Shown: positions 1-9,148 of the stretch, piece by piece
Position numbering within the stretch: position 1 is the first letter of the stretch
How the letters are laid out: every line of letters starts with the position of its first letter
Assembly: GCA_016186765.1 (NCBI GenBank)
Contig: JACPLD010000002.1
Coordinates: 1 to 35,271, forward strand
Length of the DNA: 35,271 nt
Origin: Candidatus Kaiserbacteria bacterium
GTDB taxonomy: Bacteria > Patescibacteriota > Minisyncoccia > Phycocordibacterales > UBA2100
Reading direction: 5' to 3'
Program-made: the position numbers and the translations under genes
The notes under the pieces: generated by a model
What the model was told of the DNA's origin: nothing
Databases searched by the model: none
Seen by the model: the letters and a program-made list of their open reading frames with translations, nothing else

Positions 1-876
1 GCAGGTTCCGAAGTTTCCGACCAACATGACCCCGCCAAAGCCGGTTCCCTGTCCGGTCGTCGTCGCGACGAAGTAGACTGGCGTTGCAGAACTCGTTGCC
101 GCAGCCTGGATACAAAAGCCTTGCGTTGCCCCCGTTGCCGAGAGGGTCAGCGTAGAGGTTCCTGTCGAGCTGTTCGTAAGACCGCCATAGATCCTGGTCG
201 CCCCCGTTACCTGCAGCGTGCTTGAGCCTACGACGGCTCCGACGACGGTAAATTGGCCTGTAGAAACTGTCGAAGAAGCTTGGGAAATGAAGCCTGCTGC
301 CTGCGTCTCGAGACCCGTAAGACGGAATGCGGCAGATACCGAAGAAGACGCCGTCGATTGGAAGCCGGCAAGGGACGAGAGGCCTGATACGCCGAGTGTG
401 CTTTGCGTGGAGATGGCGCCTGCGGACGTTGTCGTTGCGTTGCCATTCACCCAGAGGTTGCCCGAGAGCGTTTGGTTGGTAGACGAGGCCTGTTGGAGCG
501 AAGTGTTGCCGCTCACTGTCAGCGTACTGTAGAGCGTCGTAGCATCTGTCACTTGCAGCGTACTAGATCCTACAATGGCTCCAACGACGGTAAATTGGCC
601 TGAAGAAATCGTCGAGGATGCCTGAGAGATAAAGCCCGCAACATTTGTCTCAAGACCTGTGAGACGGAAAGCGGCAGATACCGAAGAAGACGCCGTCGAT
701 TGGAAGCCGGCAAGGGACGAGAGACCTGATACATCAAGTGTCCCGCCTGTCGATATGTTCGCCGAGATGGTCGTAGCGGCTTGCACCGCTACTACACCGA
801 ATAATAGTATGCTCGCAACGACGATGCCGAGCGTAAACCAGCTTGCGTTGTAAGCCCAATCCGTAAAACCTTTCAT
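1..876 (-). CDS. Surface/secreted repeat protein, N-terminal membrane anchor, C-terminus truncated by window edge
   Basis: Read from ATG at 876 on the minus strand: MKGFTDWAYNASWFTLGIVVASILLFGVVAVQAATTISANISTGGTLDVSGLSSLAGFQ... Open to the window edge, hydrophobic N-terminus, S/T/G-rich repeats. Confidence 0.75.
   Translation of the reverse strand, partial: MKGFTDWAYNASWFTLGIVVASILLFGVVAVQAATTISANISTGGTLDVSGLSSLAGFQSTASSSVSAAFRLTGLETNVAGFISQASSTISSGQFTVVGAIVGSSTLQVTDATTLYSTLTVSGNTSLQQASSTNQTLSGNLWVNGNATTTSAGAISTQSTLGVSGLSSLAGFQSTASSSVSAAFRLTGLETQAAGFISQASSTVSTGQFTVVGAVVGSSTLQVTGATRIYGGLTNSSTGTSTLTLSATGATQGFCIQAAATSSATPVYFVATTTGQGTGFGGVMLVGNFGTC
226..740 (-). repeat. In-frame internal tandem repeat, 342 bp (114 codon) period
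   Basis: gcggcagataccgaagaagacgccgtcgattggaagccggcaagggacgaga occurs at 329 and again at 671 (offset 342). Confidence 0.85.
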
Positions 877-937
877 ACAATAAATTTAGGAATAAAATTG
901 ATAATTAATAATTGCGACCTTGATTTCTAAGAAAGCA

Positions 938-955
938 CAGGGAGTGAACTCCCTG
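938..955. repeat. Short intergenic palindrome (hairpin)
   Basis: CAGGGAGT-GA-ACTCCCTG, perfect 8-bp arms. Confidence 0.6.
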
Positions 956-1033
956 CACGCCTCTGGATTGTACACCCCGCTCATTAAGCGCTTGGTGGCG
1001 CAATATCGATACTGTGGATAAGTTTGCAAGATT

Positions 1034-1955
1034 TTACTGCGCTTCCCCGAGAGCCTGCAGGAAGTTTGCATCGGTTTCGACGAGACTAGGTGCTTTCTCA
1101 CGAAGCTCCTTGACAATCTCACGAGAGTGCTCCGGGTTCCCTGCGAGAAACTCGGCTTTCGCAAGGTCATAAAGGACAGGATAGTTTCCAGACTCTGCCG
1201 CAACGACGTCCTTTAGAAAGCGGACTGCATTCTCCCAATCTTCAGCTGTAATGTAGTAGCGTGAGGCGCGACGTGCCGTGTTGGTGTCTTGCTTCGTATA
1301 GGCTGCAAGACCTTTTTCAGCCCACTCTTTCGCCAAAGCCGGCTCCCCGAGTACTTGGTAGAGTGTTGCGATGATGTAGTGAGGCTCTGCAAAGTTTGGT
1401 ACGAGCTCCGAGTAGGTTTTCAACTCACCTACAGCTTCCTCATAGTACTGCCGCTTGCCGGCACTTCCGTGTGGCAAGGCATCCCCTTTCTTAATGGACA
1501 CATTGGCAAGTAAGTAGCGCGGCTGTATGCGCTTCGGTGATAGCTCGATGGCGCGGGCGAGCACATCACGGACATACTCCTCCTCCGGTTCCTCTCCATT
1601 TGGTGCAAGGTCGAGCACGTGCGCATAGTATGTGACAGTGCGCGCATCATACGGATACTTCTCGTAGTTACTCTCAAGGACATCGCGCGCCGCACGATAC
1701 GCGATCAATCGCTCCTCACCAGCAAGCTGCACCACTTGACGCTCCGAGTACCACTCATAGACTTGGTAGCCGTACTCCATGTCGGCAAAGGTGCCGAGCT
1801 TCAACCCCTTCTCTATCGCGCCTACCGAGCGACGAGCATCGACAAGCTGATAAAGGTACCCCTGCGCGAGCGCAATATTCGCGCGAAGTGGTTGGATTGA
1901 TACGGGATAGATGAGGAGATTCCGGCACACCGCGCAAACGCCACACGAGCATGCT
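1034..1955 (-). pseudogene. TPR-containing C-terminal part of an O-antigen ligase/TPR protein, out of frame with its N-terminal part
   Basis: RNLLIYPVSIQPLRANIALAQGYLYQLVDARRSVGAIEKGLKLGTFADMEYGYQVYEWY... is the typical post-membrane TPR region; it overlaps ORF 1755-3272 in another frame and lacks a convincing start of its own. Confidence 0.65.
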
Positions 1956-3272
1956 CGCAAAAAGTATGAGGAAGATCCACAGCGTGAGCGCCGTGTCGAA
2001 GACAAAGAAATTCTGCACGGCGTAGACGATAGCGATAAGCGAAAAGAGCAAGCCGCGGTATCGCTCCCCTGTGTCAGCCGATTTGAGAAGTCGCCACGAT
2101 TCGTACATGAATGCGCCGATCAATACGAGGTACAAGAGAAGGCCGGGAATTCCATGCTGCACGAGGTAGTCGAGAAACGCGTTGTGCGTTCGATCGAACC
2201 ATTGCTCGACGATTTTCGTCGGATCATAAAACCTGTTGAATGCGACCGCGATATGTTCGGAGCCGAGGCCGAGCAAGAGTTCTTTGGGATTCTGGAGCGC
2301 CTCTGCAACCACGTTTTGCCAAATGAAGAGCCGGCTTTCAACGGTCGTCTCTGAAAGTGATATCGCTGCGAGACGCTGTATCGGCGCGAACGGCGCCGAT
2401 GCGAGCTGCGAGTGAAACGTAATGAACAGCGCAGCAACCACCAAGACGCCGAGAAGGCCAAAGCGTGCATACGTTCGGTACCCGCCTACGCCAAGGCTTC
2501 GGCGGGCAGGTCGCTCACTGCCCCCTGCTTCGCTAAAGCTTCGCAGGGCAGGCCTCCATGCGTAGTAGGCGAGCGCGACAAACCCCGCAGCCACCATCGC
2601 GAGCAACGTACCGCGCGTAGCCGCAGCGAGAATTCCCAAGAGCTGAAGTGCCGCAGCAGCGTATGCCCACTTCTGCCATGTGCCCCTCAAATCCCGCGCG
2701 AGCAAGAGGGTGACAAAAAACGAGAGCGCTATGTAGCTCGCAAAGAACGTGGGATTGCCGAAGGTGCTTGAAACGCGCTCCGCTTCACCCGGAAGAAGTG
2801 GAATATCGATGCCGCTTGCCCATTGGAGCCATTGCAAAACACCAAAGAGCGCCGAGAGCGATGCCGTCCACACGATCACAGCAAAGAGACGTTTGATAAA
2901 TGCCTCATCTGCATAGATGAGCGTGAGATAGAAGAATCCCGCAAGCGCGGTCAAGGTGAGAAGTCCGTCTCCGCGATCGAAGATCGACCAGAAGCTGTGA
3001 TAGAAATCGACTCCTACGAGCGAGCTGACATACGTCCATACGAGAAGCGTCGCAGGAATCCACGTGAGCGGATTCCGGAGCCGCGCGAAATAGAACTGCC
3101 TTCCCGATAGAGCGAGAGCTGCAAATGCAGCAAGCGCGAGAAGAAAGAAGCCTTGAATGAGGAGCGTCTTTGGCGTGAGGTAGGGGTACAGGAGTCCACC
3201 AATGTAGACGAGCGTGAAAACGGCGGGGGCGAGGAGAAGATATGGGAAAGCGCGCTCAAGAGTTTCTCTCAT
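1755..3272 (-). CDS. O-antigen ligase/polymerase (Wzy/WaaL-like) membrane protein; meaningful part ends near 1930
   Basis: 505 aa, many TM segments, TRGTLLAMVAAGFVAL and FDRTHNAFLDYLVQHGIPGLLLYLVLIG typical of the family. The last ~60 aa look like an out-of-frame tail. Confidence 0.75.
   Translation of the reverse strand: MRETLERAFPYLLLAPAVFTLVYIGGLLYPYLTPKTLLIQGFFLLALAAFAALALSGRQFYFARLRNPLTWIPATLLVWTYVSSLVGVDFYHSFWSIFDRGDGLLTLTALAGFFYLTLIYADEAFIKRLFAVIVWTASLSALFGVLQWLQWASGIDIPLLPGEAERVSSTFGNPTFFASYIALSFFVTLLLARDLRGTWQKWAYAAAALQLLGILAAATRGTLLAMVAAGFVALAYYAWRPALRSFSEAGGSERPARRSLGVGGYRTYARFGLLGVLVVAALFITFHSQLASAPFAPIQRLAAISLSETTVESRLFIWQNVVAEALQNPKELLLGLGSEHIAVAFNRFYDPTKIVEQWFDRTHNAFLDYLVQHGIPGLLLYLVLIGAFMYESWRLLKSADTGERYRGLLFSLIAIVYAVQNFFVFDTALTLWIFLILFASMLVWRLRGVPESPHLSRINPTTSREYCARAGVPLSACRCSSLGRRDREGVEARHLCRHGVRLPSL
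2482..2548. repeat. Two adjacent palindromic elements inside the O-antigen-ligase-like CDS
   Basis: cccgcctacgccaaggcttcggcggg (2482-2507) and ccctgcttcgctaaagcttcgcaggg (2523-2548), each an imperfect palindrome. Confidence 0.8.
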
Positions 3273-3985
3273 GAAGCGCGGAGACGGGCGATTTCGCCCC
3301 TAATCGTCGGCACGTTGCCGCCCATGAGACGCTCCATTTCTCGCAGCGCTTCGATTGCCTCTTGCGTCATGCCGATGCTTTCATACCACTGTGCCTTGAT
3401 CTGCTGAATCTCGGGAGCTGTACCTTCGAGCCCCACTTCCGCCTCGCCAAATGCTGCCTCGATCGCTGCGGTGTCTTCTGCAAAGTGTGCGATAAGAAAT
3501 TGGATGCGCGCGGTGTGGTACTCAGCAATCTGCGACTGGGCTTCGACGGCACGAGCGTACGCGATGCGCGCCGTATTGAGAGCGCCGAGCCGCTCCATGA
3601 GAGCGCCGAGATTCCGCCATGCGAGACCGGTCTTCGTCGAATCGATTCTAAGGGCGCGCCCGAGATATTCATACGCTGCCTTGCCATCTCCGAGAAGCTC
3701 GTACTGATTGGCAATACTCACGTAAAGAATGTAGTCGGTTGGGTCGTCATTCGCGCCGCTCTGGTCGCCTCCCAAGAGACCCTCGGAGCGAGCGATCTCA
3801 TCGCGCGCGCGCTTCTCGAGTTCACTATTGCCCTCGTACGAACCCTGGAAATCCCACGAGGAGATCGCATCGCCCTCCGCAACAGGAAGCGGATGCGCTT
3901 GATTGCCGAATAGAAACCACGCGCCTCCGGCAATGAGTGCGGCGGCAACGATGCCGATAAGGATGTTCTTGTTTGTATTTTGCAT
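3269..3985 (-). CDS. Membrane-anchored TPR protein
   Basis: 238 aa; N-terminal TM (ILIGIVAAALIAGGAWFLF) and TPR-like repeats; stop overlaps the start of the downstream ligase ORF. Confidence 0.75.
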   Translation of the reverse strand: MQNTNKNILIGIVAAALIAGGAWFLFGNQAHPLPVAEGDAISSWDFQGSYEGNSELEKRARDEIARSEGLLGGDQSGANDDPTDYILYVSIANQYELLGDGKAAYEYLGRALRIDSTKTGLAWRNLGALMERLGALNTARIAYARAVEAQSQIAEYHTARIQFLIAHFAEDTAAIEAAFGEAEVGLEGTAPEIQQIKAQWYESIGMTQEAIEALREMERLMGGNVPTIRGEIARLRAS

Positions 3986-4029
3986 GGGGAGAGTATATCA
4001 GAAACAGGTTTTAGGTGTCAGATGTCAGC

Positions 4030-4086
4030 TGAATATCAAGGACGGTCCTTGATACGCGGATTCCTAAGGACCGTCCTTGATATTCA
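4030..4086. repeat. Perfect 21-bp inverted repeat, 15-nt loop
   Basis: TGAATATCAAGGACGGTCCTT (4030-4050) and AAGGACCGTCCTTGATATTCA (4066-4086). Confidence 0.9.
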
Positions 4087-4098
4087 ATGGCGCAACGC

Positions 4099-4133
4099 AA
4101 AACCCCTCGCCGATTGACGAGGGGTTTTGGTTT
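4099..4133 (-). terminator. Putative intrinsic terminator downstream of the S-layer-like gene
   Basis: AAAACCCCTCG-N8-CGAGGGGTTTT stem at 4099-4128 just after the minus-strand CDS ending at 4179; may act bidirectionally. Confidence 0.7.
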
Positions 4134-4178
4134 TGTTGGGCCGAATCCCAACCGGAGTTCTCCGAGGAGAACTTAGGA

Positions 4179-7100
4179 CTAGTTACACGACGTACCACTT
4201 GTACTTGCCGTACAGGTGCGGAAGTCGTTGTCAACGTCCTTCACGAGGTAGCCGTTCGTCCAGTCGGTCGTAGTGAGTCCGTGGGACGAGGCCGACTTGT
4301 CAGACCACACGAGGTCGTAGCCTTCAGCCTGCACGTTCGCGGTATTGTTCGTGACCGCAGCGCTGTCTTCCTCGATGTCAATCGTGATCGAGTCGTTCGT
4401 GTCCCAACCCGTGACCGTCGTCGCGCGAAGCTCATAGGTCTTTGTCGAACCTGCACCTATCTCCTGGGCTGCACCCGCGAAGGTCGTGCTCGCGATTGTA
4501 GTCCCTACGTTGAGCGAGGTAACGCCGAGCGCCGTACCGAGATTGGCAACGTCGTGGAGCTCGAAGCCCGAGAACGACGTGCCGGTCGTGGCGATGTTGA
4601 ACGTGACCTTGTAGAGTTCGATCGAGCCGGCTTGGTCAGCCGTTACCGTGAATCGGTAGAGGCCAGAGCCTGCTACAACAGCGTTGGATAGACCACTGGT
4701 GGTCTTCGCAAAGACCGGAACAGACTTCCTCACGTACTTCGTACCGTAACCCGAATTGGCCGCGGAGTTGACGTCGGCGCTTGCCGCCGAAGGATCCGTG
4801 TTGCCTGCCGAATCAATAGCCTTGAAGCCACTCTCGTGGGAGATCAAGACCGAGATCGCAGCAGCCGAGTGGGAGCCGGAACTGATGAGAGGAATGTCGA
4901 CGTAGACGTCTAGATCTCTCGATTCGTTCTGTGGTACGTACATCGTGAGACCGGTGAAGGTCGCCGTCGCGTACTGCTGCGCGCCTGTTGTGAGCGCCTG
5001 CGAAGCAGTCTGCTCTACGCCATTCACGTCCTTGTACTTCAGGGTCACGTTCGAGACGGACGTTGCCGCGTCGTTCGGGACCTTGATGCGGAGCTCTTGG
5101 ATGGTGAAGCTCGCGTTCTGGCCGTCGAAGTCGAACTTACCGACGTGGACCATGGAGCTGCCCGCGATCACGTTGGAGTTGACCGGCGTGCCTGCGTCAC
5201 GAGTGACCGTCAAGGTGCCGGAGCCGACCGTGATGGTTTGGAGTGCTTGATCAGAGCCGATCGTTACCGACTGACCCGTGACTGCACCCGTACCACCCGT
5301 TGACGTGTCGAGTGTTGCAACGATGGTTCCCGCAGGAATACCACTCTTGAGGTTCGCGACGACATTGATGGTCTTCGTCTGCGAAGCTCCCATCGCAACG
5401 TTCACGGAGTACGTGTTCGAGCTTGCGGCGGAAGACTTCGTCGTACCGATCTGCGCACCCGTCGCATTGTCGACAAGACGCATGTCGGTGAGAGACGCCG
5501 AGTTGTTGCCGGCGAGCTCAATGACGATCGTGTTCACGTTGACTCCCTCGGTAGAACCGGTGGAGAGCGTGAAGCTTCCGATCTTCGCGTTGTTCGTGCC
5601 TGCAACCATCGTCTGGTTGCCGTAGCCGGAAGCTTTCGTACCCGAGAGGCTCGAAGAGGTGATCGTCCTCGAGTTGCCCTCAACTTCCGCGATGAAGGCA
5701 CCGATCCGATTACCGGATTTCATGCCTTCGGTGTCTGCAACCGCGACCGCTACGCCAACGTCGACTGTTTCGGTGTTGGTATAGTCCGTGGCATTGGACT
5801 GCTTGGCATCACCGTAGATCTCCACAACGTGGGTCTTACCCGCAGTGAGGATCATGGATGAGCCGAGTGTCGTTGTCGCACCCGTAGCCACTGTGATGTC
5901 AGCTGTAGAGCCAACCTGCACGCCGTCGAACATGATGCGCACGTTGTCCATCGTGCCGTTAGAGGAGCTGGTGTCGACGTCGACGCCGAGTGCCTCAACC
6001 TTTAGGTTGTCACCCGCTGCGCGGAATTCGAAGCGGCTCCAGAGAACTCCAGTGGAAGCTACTGCCACGTTCTCCGTAGGAGAGGTGTTGGACTTCACGA
6101 TCGAGAGACTTACGCCTTCGACTGTGTTAGCCGATACCGCTGTCGGCGCTGTTGGCGCGAGAGGCTGTCCGAGTTCCGAGTCAACCAAGAGGATGTCTGT
6201 TCCCCTGCGGACCTGGAAGTCGAACGTCTCGCCCGAGGTGCCCAAGATATCGCCAACGAGACGGATCTCGTTGCCACCCGTCTCAAGTTTTATCGGGTTT
6301 GCCGAGAAGTCGAAGACGAGCTTGTCCTTCGTCGTCGACTGGATAACCGAGCCGACTTGCACGCCCTTGATGTAGAGCTTGAAGTTCGCGAAGTCGGTGT
6401 CTTTGGTCGAGCCGCGGTTCTCGAACTGAATCGAGTGCAGGTACGACGCGCGGTTGTTCACCGTGAGCGTTGCCTGGAAGACCGTCACTTCGTTCGCGGG
6501 AGCAAACGTGCCGCCCGTGGGCGTTACTGCACCCCACGTCGCCGTCGCGATAGTCGCGTTGGAGATGAGGTGCAGGTTGCCCGAGATCGGGAGCACAACG
6601 GACGGGTCAAGCGGCGCGGAGGCCGTGACGCCCGTCAGCTGCACGCCGACCTGGTTGCCGTTCGTCGAGCCGATGTCGGCGCGAACGCCAACTGTCACCG
6701 AGCCGTTCGCGGGAACCGTGAAGACTCCCGCCGTGTCGTTGAAGCTGAAGTTACCGCTCGAGATGCCTGCCGGATCGGTGATACGGCGAGCACCATCGTA
6801 GAGGTAGATGTTGCCCAAGTCGGAGTCTGTCGAGACGCCGATGCGCTTGAACGCAATGTTCGTGACTGTGACAGGCACGCCCGAGCCGTTCGTGAAGGTG
6901 AACTTCGCGAGGAGGGCGATACCCTGACTCTTGACGATCGTGCTAGCCGCCGGATTATCAGCAGCGAGCATGACGCGGAGTCCTGCGCCTACCGGAACCG
7001 GAGGTGGTGCGCCCGGAGTTACCGGAGGAGTCACCGGTCCTGCGCAGAGAGCGTTTGCCTTCGCGCGCGTGATCGGGCCCCAGAAGCCGGCCGTCGGCGT

Positions 7101-7484
7101 GATGCCGTTTGCCGCCTGGAATGCCGAGACCGCCGCCTTGGTGCGAGCACCGAAGTAGCTGGTCTCATTGCCCGGAGAGCCAGCGCCTGTCGAGGCGATA
7201 ACTGCACCGTGAGCGTTGAGGAATTGCTGAATCCACATCACTTCACCGCCCGAGTTTCCCATCGAGTGGTTCCTTGTGAATGTGTAGCAGCCAGCGCCTG
7301 CGGGAGCGGTTGTCGTGCCGCCCTGCAGCGCTGCGATTTGTGCGAGCAATGCCTGGATCTGTACCTGAAGGTCGGCAATCGTCTGCGCTTTCGCCGGAGT
7401 GGCGAACGCAAACGAGAGCGTGACGATCAAGCCAAGACCAAGAGCAACTGCCGCAACATTTTTTGTTGCTAATGCTTTACTCAT
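4179..7484 (-). CDS. Large secreted S-layer-like protein with signal peptide and peptidoglycan-binding-like domain
   Basis: From ATG 7484: MSKALATKNVAAVALGLGLIVTLSFAFATPAKAQTIADLQVQIQALLAQIAALQ, then a PG-binding-like segment (FGARTKAAVSAFQAANGITPTAGFWGPITRAKANAL), then long Thr/Ser/Gly-rich beta repeats. The ORF-track start at 7622 is probably too far upstream. Confidence 0.8.
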   Translation of the reverse strand: MSKALATKNVAAVALGLGLIVTLSFAFATPAKAQTIADLQVQIQALLAQIAALQGGTTTAPAGAGCYTFTRNHSMGNSGGEVMWIQQFLNAHGAVIASTGAGSPGNETSYFGARTKAAVSAFQAANGITPTAGFWGPITRAKANALCAGPVTPPVTPGAPPPVPVGAGLRVMLAADNPAASTIVKSQGIALLAKFTFTNGSGVPVTVTNIAFKRIGVSTDSDLGNIYLYDGARRITDPAGISSGNFSFNDTAGVFTVPANGSVTVGVRADIGSTNGNQVGVQLTGVTASAPLDPSVVLPISGNLHLISNATIATATWGAVTPTGGTFAPANEVTVFQATLTVNNRASYLHSIQFENRGSTKDTDFANFKLYIKGVQVGSVIQSTTKDKLVFDFSANPIKLETGGNEIRLVGDILGTSGETFDFQVRRGTDILLVDSELGQPLAPTAPTAVSANTVEGVSLSIVKSNTSPTENVAVASTGVLWSRFEFRAAGDNLKVEALGVDVDTSSSNGTMDNVRIMFDGVQVGSTADITVATGATTTLGSSMILTAGKTHVVEIYGDAKQSNATDYTNTETVDVGVAVAVADTEGMKSGNRIGAFIAEVEGNSRTITSSSLSGTKASGYGNQTMVAGTNNAKIGSFTLSTGSTEGVNVNTIVIELAGNNSASLTDMRLVDNATGAQIGTTKSSAASSNTYSVNVAMGASQTKTINVVANLKSGIPAGTIVATLDTSTGGTGAVTGQSVTIGSDQALQTITVGSGTLTVTRDAGTPVNSNVIAGSSMVHVGKFDFDGQNASFTIQELRIKVPNDAATSVSNVTLKYKDVNGVEQTASQALTTGAQQYATATFTGLTMYVPQNESRDLDVYVDIPLISSGSHSAAAISVLISHESGFKAIDSAGNTDPSAASADVNSAANSGYGTKYVRKSVPVFAKTTSGLSNAVVAGSGLYRFTVTADQAGSIELYKVTFNIATTGTSFSGFELHDVANLGTALGVTSLNVGTTIASTTFAGAAQEIGAGSTKTYELRATTVTGWDTNDSITIDIEEDSAAVTNNTANVQAEGYDLVWSDKSASSHGLTTTDWTNGYLVKDVDNDFRTCTASTSGTSCN

Positions 7485-7504
7485 AGTTAATGTTTGACCT
7501 TTCT

Positions 7505-7594
7505 CCAGCTGTGTAAGCAGCTGGAAGCACACACACTCTTTCGACGAGAGTGCGCATGCATTTGTGTGTCTTCTAATGACTAATAACTGAAGAC
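7505..7594 (-). promoter_or_regulatory. Structured 5' leader of the S-layer-like gene
   Basis: CCAGCTG-TGTAAG-CAGCTGG (7505-7524), CACTCT-N7-AGAGTG (7534-7552), GTCTTC/GAAGAC (7568-7573/7589-7594). Confidence 0.5.
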
Positions 7595-8229
7595 AACTTA
7601 ATAATCGGGCTTTCGCCCTCATATCGTTTTCGCTCGCTCGGAAATGAAAATTCGACTTCCATTTCGGGAGAGAGGCGGAACGATAATTTTGCTAGCCCCT
7701 GTTTTGAAGTTGGAAGTGAGAAATTGGAAATTTGAAAATGCGCTTTGCATCACCTAACTTCTAACCTCTAACTTCCAACCTCTACTCCGGGGATTAGCAG
7801 CAAGAATGTTAGACCGTCATTCATCCGTGCAATCGTATCCGGACATATCCAGAAATTCTGGAGTACTTCTTCTGAGTGGCTGACCGCCACCCGTTCGTTA
7901 CCCACTATGCGAATGTCAGAGAACAAAGCGTTAGAGCAAAACTGCTTCCCGCTTTCATCGGAAACTAATGCGACCCCCTGAGAGGCGCATCCCGACAATT
8001 ATATATCAGCGGGTCTGCCGCACTGTTTCGCCCCAAACCTCTTTTTGTGGATAACTTGTGGCCAAAGAAAGGCCCATTTGGGCGCCATTTCGGCTCACGA
8101 GTTACCGCGGCACAATACGCTCCCGACGCTCGGGAGTCAACAGGACTGACGAGGATTTGGGCCTTATCTTTCATTCGTTCACGCTACATGTATAGAAATC
8201 GTGAACAGAAACATACTGCAAAACAAGAA

Positions 8230-8994
8230 TCAAGGTCGCGCAAGAGTATAGGTGCTCCAGCGCTTCGCGCCGACCTTCTTGACACGTCCTCCTGCAACGA
8301 GCTGCTTCAGCTCCCTTTGAATCATTTTCTCGCTATACGCCGGAAGGTTCGCCGCAATGTCCTTTATGCCGAGCTGGCCTCGACTTCCTAGAACTCCAAT
8401 GATTTCCTCTGCTCGCGCGCGCATGTGAATGGAACTATCAGACACCTTCCGTCTCTCTTCAGATTTGTCTTTTACACGTTGCATCTTGCGCCTCCCTAGT
8501 GTGTCCGATACAGCCTCGGCTGGGTACCCCGCTCCTATTGCGAAATCTTCCTTCGAGAGCAAGACGCTCTCCGAAAGCCCCGACCTCTGTGAGGTTGTGA
8601 GCGCTACACCAAGCTCATCGAGCGCCGCAACGAGCGCATCTGCATTCTGGATAGATACGCGCCCCGAAACCGCGAGAAGCCGGACGAGAGATATGAGCTT
8701 CCGGACCTGCCCCTCAGCATCTATCAAGAGCTTCGACTCGGCGCTCCGAAGCTCACTGCGCAGAGAGAGGATCGAGGAGAGCAGTTCTATCGCTGCTCGT
8801 CTAGAGGCGACTCGCGCGGGCTCTCCTTCGGGGATGTGGTTCGTGATGAGGTGAACGGCTGCTGCGATCCTCTCGGCGCGCCGATATACACGATCGCCGG
8901 AAATATTGTGCCCAAACGCATCTGTCCGTATTAATGTACTATCAAGAAACCGAGTGAGGTATTCCTTCTTCGAGACGTCCTTTATATCGTCCAT
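8230..8994 (-). CDS. Uncharacterised protein with C-terminal winged-helix-like region
   Basis: 254 aa; C-terminal EEIIGVLGSRGQLGIKDIAANLPAYSEKMIQRELKQLVAGGRVKKVGAKRWSTYTL resembles a wHTH DNA-binding domain. Confidence 0.65.
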   Translation of the reverse strand: MDDIKDVSKKEYLTRFLDSTLIRTDAFGHNISGDRVYRRAERIAAAVHLITNHIPEGEPARVASRRAAIELLSSILSLRSELRSAESKLLIDAEGQVRKLISLVRLLAVSGRVSIQNADALVAALDELGVALTTSQRSGLSESVLLSKEDFAIGAGYPAEAVSDTLGRRKMQRVKDKSEERRKVSDSSIHMRARAEEIIGVLGSRGQLGIKDIAANLPAYSEKMIQRELKQLVAGGRVKKVGAKRWSTYTLARP

Positions 8995-9148
8995 TGTGCG
9001 CCGGGGCGTGTCCGTGTTGTCCTATACGCGAGGCATGCCCGATTATATAGAGCACAAAGGACAATGCAATGACTTCGAACATGTAAGAATCGCTATCCTC
9101 AAAAACGCTGCGGGAAATCGAGCAAAAGTAGAGTGCTATGATATTGCC

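Noticed and set aside
2412-2771. Plus-strand ORF containing PAYAKASAGRS and FAKASQGRPP
   Set aside because: Peptides come from the antisense reading of palindromic elements inside the ligase gene; not a separate gene.
6357-7472. 371-aa plus-strand ORF
   Set aside because: Antisense shadow of the S-layer-like gene; composition dominated by R/V/A.
7768-7998. 76-aa minus-strand ORF in the gap before the wHTH gene
   Set aside because: Plausible length but no motif, overlaps degenerate repeat DNA; coding status not supportable.
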